Of a stretch of 32,241 bases of DNA, positions 30,753 through 32,241 are shown in pieces (position 1 is the stretch's first letter; every line of letters starts with the position of its first letter). The position numbers were made by a program, and so were the translations under genes. Origin of the DNA: JBGSOV01 sp964558715 (GTDB lineage: Bacteria > Patescibacteriota > Gracilibacteria > CAIRYL01 > GCA-016699755). The stretch spans positions 1-32,241 of the forward strand of contig CAZLFD010000012.1 of assembly GCA_964558715.1 (NCBI GenBank), read 5' to 3'. The notes under the pieces were generated by a model. The model ran no database searches and had not been told where the DNA came from. It worked only from the letters and a program-made list of their open reading frames with translations.

Positions 30753-31799
30753 TTAAGCTACGATACCACCCCCGAGGCAGTAGCCGTTTTTATAGAGCAC
30801 GGCAGATTGACCCGGCGCAAGATTCGCATCAGTTTTTTCAAGTGTTATATGTGCGCGGTCATTATCCAAAATTTGCAGAGAGCCCATGTTAAATGATGGG
30901 CCATGCCGAAGTTTGATCCGATACGATCTATCATCTGGAGCCTCGGGAATCCAATTGCAGGCGACGATTTCAAATGAAGTTACTCCTAGCTCGTTGGGTA
31001 ATCTGCCCGAAACAAAGATCTGATTTTCTGCTGTGTTTTTGCCTACTACATACCACGGCCCACCCGAAAGCCCCAATCCTTGCCGTTGACCAATGGTATA
31101 AAACCAAAATCCGTCATGCTCTCCTATCACTTTGTTTGCATCGATATCGATGATTTCTCCAACTTGTACGCCTACGTGCGCGCGCAAAAAATCACTGAAT
31201 TTAAACTTGCCTAAAAAGCAAATACCCTGGCTGTCGGGCCGGTTTCTACTTGGTAATTTCCAGTTCGTCGCCACTTCACGCACTTCATCTTTTTGTAAAT
31301 GGCCGATAGGGAACATAGCTCGCGCCAGTTGCGCCTGCGTTAATCTGCTCAAAAAATAGGCCTGATCTTTCACTGCATCCGGTGCGCTTTTCAGCCAAAA
31401 CTTCTCACCCTTTTTTTCTACTTGCGCGTAGTGACCAGTCGCGACTTTTGTAAATTCCGCTGGAATCTTTTGGTAAACGCTGCCAAATTTTACCTTTTCA
31501 TTACACCAAATATCGGGGTTAGGCGTAAGCCCTTGTTTTACTTCGGCTATCGTTTCGGTCACTACCGTATCCCAATATTCCCGTTGTAGTGAGATTACTT
31601 GCAGCGGTACAGCCAATTGTTTGCAGGTCTTTTCTACATATTCCAAATCTGCTTCCCAGGCGCAGTCGCCCAAATGCGACACCTCATCTTCGAGCCAGAT
31701 CTTCAGATAAAAAGCCGATATATCGTACCCTGCTTCTTTGAGTAGCGCGAGCGCAACCGAACTATCAACACCGCCAGAAACAAGAACAGCGATTTTCAC
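30753..31799 (-). CDS. mnmA: tRNA-specific 2-thiouridylase
   Basis: MnmA activates U34 of Lys, Glu and Gln tRNAs with ATP and inserts sulphur to make 2-thiouridine. The PP-loop SGGVDSS is at residues 8-14. Catalytic Cys99 lies in NPDIWCN and the second, sulphur-accepting Cys194 in GICFLGK. TGHYAQ and the SRLTQAQL stretch are also typical, as is FYTIGQRQGLGL at the entry to the C-terminal beta barrel. At 348 residues the length is normal. I assign a GTG start at 31799, because the conserved KIAVLVSGG follows it at once; the frame stays open upstream, but that part is repeat-derived and unconserved. Confidence 0.93.
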   Translation of the reverse strand: MKIAVLVSGGVDSSVALALLKEAGYDISAFYLKIWLEDEVSHLGDCAWEADLEYVEKTCKQLAVPLQVISLQREYWDTVVTETIAEVKQGLTPNPDIWCNEKVKFGSVYQKIPAEFTKVATGHYAQVEKKGEKFWLKSAPDAVKDQAYFLSRLTQAQLARAMFPIGHLQKDEVREVATNWKLPSRNRPDSQGICFLGKFKFSDFLRAHVGVQVGEIIDIDANKVIGEHDGFWFYTIGQRQGLGLSGGPWYVVGKNTAENQIFVSGRLPNELGVTSFEIVACNWIPEAPDDRSYRIKLRHGPSFNMGSLQILDNDRAHITLEKTDANLAPGQSAVLYKNGYCLGGGIVA

Positions 31800-31907
31800 G
31801 ATGATGATTGTAGCGGAACTTATCTGATTACACGATAACCATTCCGTGCTCCTCGTATTTAGTACTATGCAGACTTTGCCAAGAAGTCTATGCTCAAAAA
31901 AATCTGA

Positions 31908-31934
31908 GATCTTTCGACTACGCTCGAGATGATC
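31908..31934. repeat. Short intergenic repeat of the TTCGACTACGCTC type
   Basis: GATCTTTCGACTACGCTCGAG continuing to GATC at 31934 is an imperfect palindrome. Sequences of this type recur between genes in many bacterial genomes. It overlaps the 3' side of the small ORF region upstream of mnmA. Confidence 0.5.
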
Positions 31935-31935
31935 A

Positions 31936-32115
31936 TTACGATTGCTGTTGCCGACGTTCATCGATAACTCGATTCACTTGTTCTACAAATTCGTAGGCGC
32001 GTTCGGCAGAAGTCTGGTTTGCAGAAGAATTTGCGAACCTTGAACCGCGCGATTGCCGGTTTGCACGCAAGTTTTGTACTGATGTGTTACCGCTTAATCC
32101 ATGAGTTTTTTTCAT
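31936..32115 (-). CDS. Small basic hypothetical protein (59 aa)
   Basis: A short ORF (MKKTHGLSGNTSVQNLRANR...) rich in Asn, Arg, Ser and Gln, probably partly disordered with one C-terminal helix (ERAYEFVEQVNRVIDERRQQ). No family recognised. A frame extension to 32142 is possible, but the ATG at 32115 fits better behind the promoter at 32139. It precedes mnmA on the same strand with a 136-bp gap. Confidence 0.45.
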   Translation of the reverse strand: MKKTHGLSGNTSVQNLRANRQSRGSRFANSSANQTSAERAYEFVEQVNRVIDERRQQQS

Positions 32116-32138
32116 GTGCTTGAGCCAAAGCGGATTGT

Positions 32139-32167
32139 ACAATAAACTATTATAATATATTTGTCAA
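32139..32167 (-). promoter_or_regulatory. Sigma70-type promoter of the small ORF near the right end
   Basis: Read on the minus strand: a perfect TTGACA (32167-32162), a 17-bp spacer, then TATTGT (32144-32139). The start codon of the small ORF lies about 24 bp further on. Confidence 0.5.
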
Positions 32168-32185
32168 ATTACTTTTCCTCCTCGT

Positions 32186-32237
32186 CTCTTCTAAGCCCCA
32201 ATTCTCGTGACACTTTTCTTTCACTCACAAAGAATGG
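32186..32237. repeat. Right copy of the 52-bp terminal inverted repeat
   Basis: This is the reverse complement of 1-52 with one mismatch. Four further bases (32238-32241) extend past the point where the left copy reaches the window edge, so the repeat is longer than what is seen on the left. Confidence 0.85.
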
Positions 32238-32241
32238 TGTC

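Noticed and set aside
1..32241. UGA recoded to glycine as in Gracilibacteria
   Set aside because: Intact conserved genes such as the beta-CASP hydrolase, the redoxin and nrdA end at TGA exactly where homologues end, so UGA is stop.

Overview
The window looks like a chromosomal contig from an uncultured bacterium. My best guess is a Patescibacteria/CPR lineage close to Peregrinibacteria. This rests on gene style: a beta-CASP RNase-like protein, a single Xer recombinase, an MscS channel, a zinc-ribbon K+ channel relic, a large membrane-protein operon of a kind often seen near type IV secretion-like loci, an S74-chaperoned surface protein, and intergenic DNA crowded with hairpin repeats. UGA reads as stop in intact genes, which argues against the UGA-glycine Gracilibacteria and Absconditabacteria. 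The taxonomy is inference. The two window ends are inverted copies of one 52-bp sequence, so the contig probably stops inside a dispersed repeat.

Layout. 1-7.4 kb holds housekeeping genes: beta-CASP hydrolase, GNAT acetyltransferase, class I/II aminotransferase, glutamate racemase (murI), a short-chain dehydrogenase, a Xer recombinase and a YjbQ-family protein. 7.6-9.3 kb is a secreted pair: an S74 intramolecular-chaperone surface protein and a Pro/Thr- and Cys-rich partner. 17.3-9.5 kb on the minus strand is a tight five-gene operon with a strong promoter: a two-TM protein, two large unrecognised proteins, a polytopic VirB6/TrbL-like protein, and FtsH. 17.6-18.3 kb is a Fe/Mn superoxide dismutase.

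18.5-27.5 kb is a complete deoxyribonucleotide synthesis region: anaerobic class III reductase (nrdD, a redoxin, nrdG) and aerobic class I reductase (nrdA, a lipoprotein, nrdB). Both transcription units start at promoters of identical design: two NrdR-like boxes 32 bp apart, the first covering the -10 element, plus a second conserved dyad exactly 89 bp further upstream. The most striking object is nrdD itself. Its reading frame is broken just before the glycyl-radical domain by an inverted-repeat-bounded element encoding an S23-type four-helix-bundle protein. The glycyl-radical domain survives as a separate 59-codon ORF on the far side.

27.5-32.2 kb holds a terminator after nrdB, a 52-nt tRNA-Pro(UGG) relic lacking the T arm, an MscS channel, a K+ channel pseudogene with several lesions, a lipoprotein, a polytopic membrane protein, mnmA and a small unknown protein. 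No rRNA, CRISPR array or intact transposase was seen.
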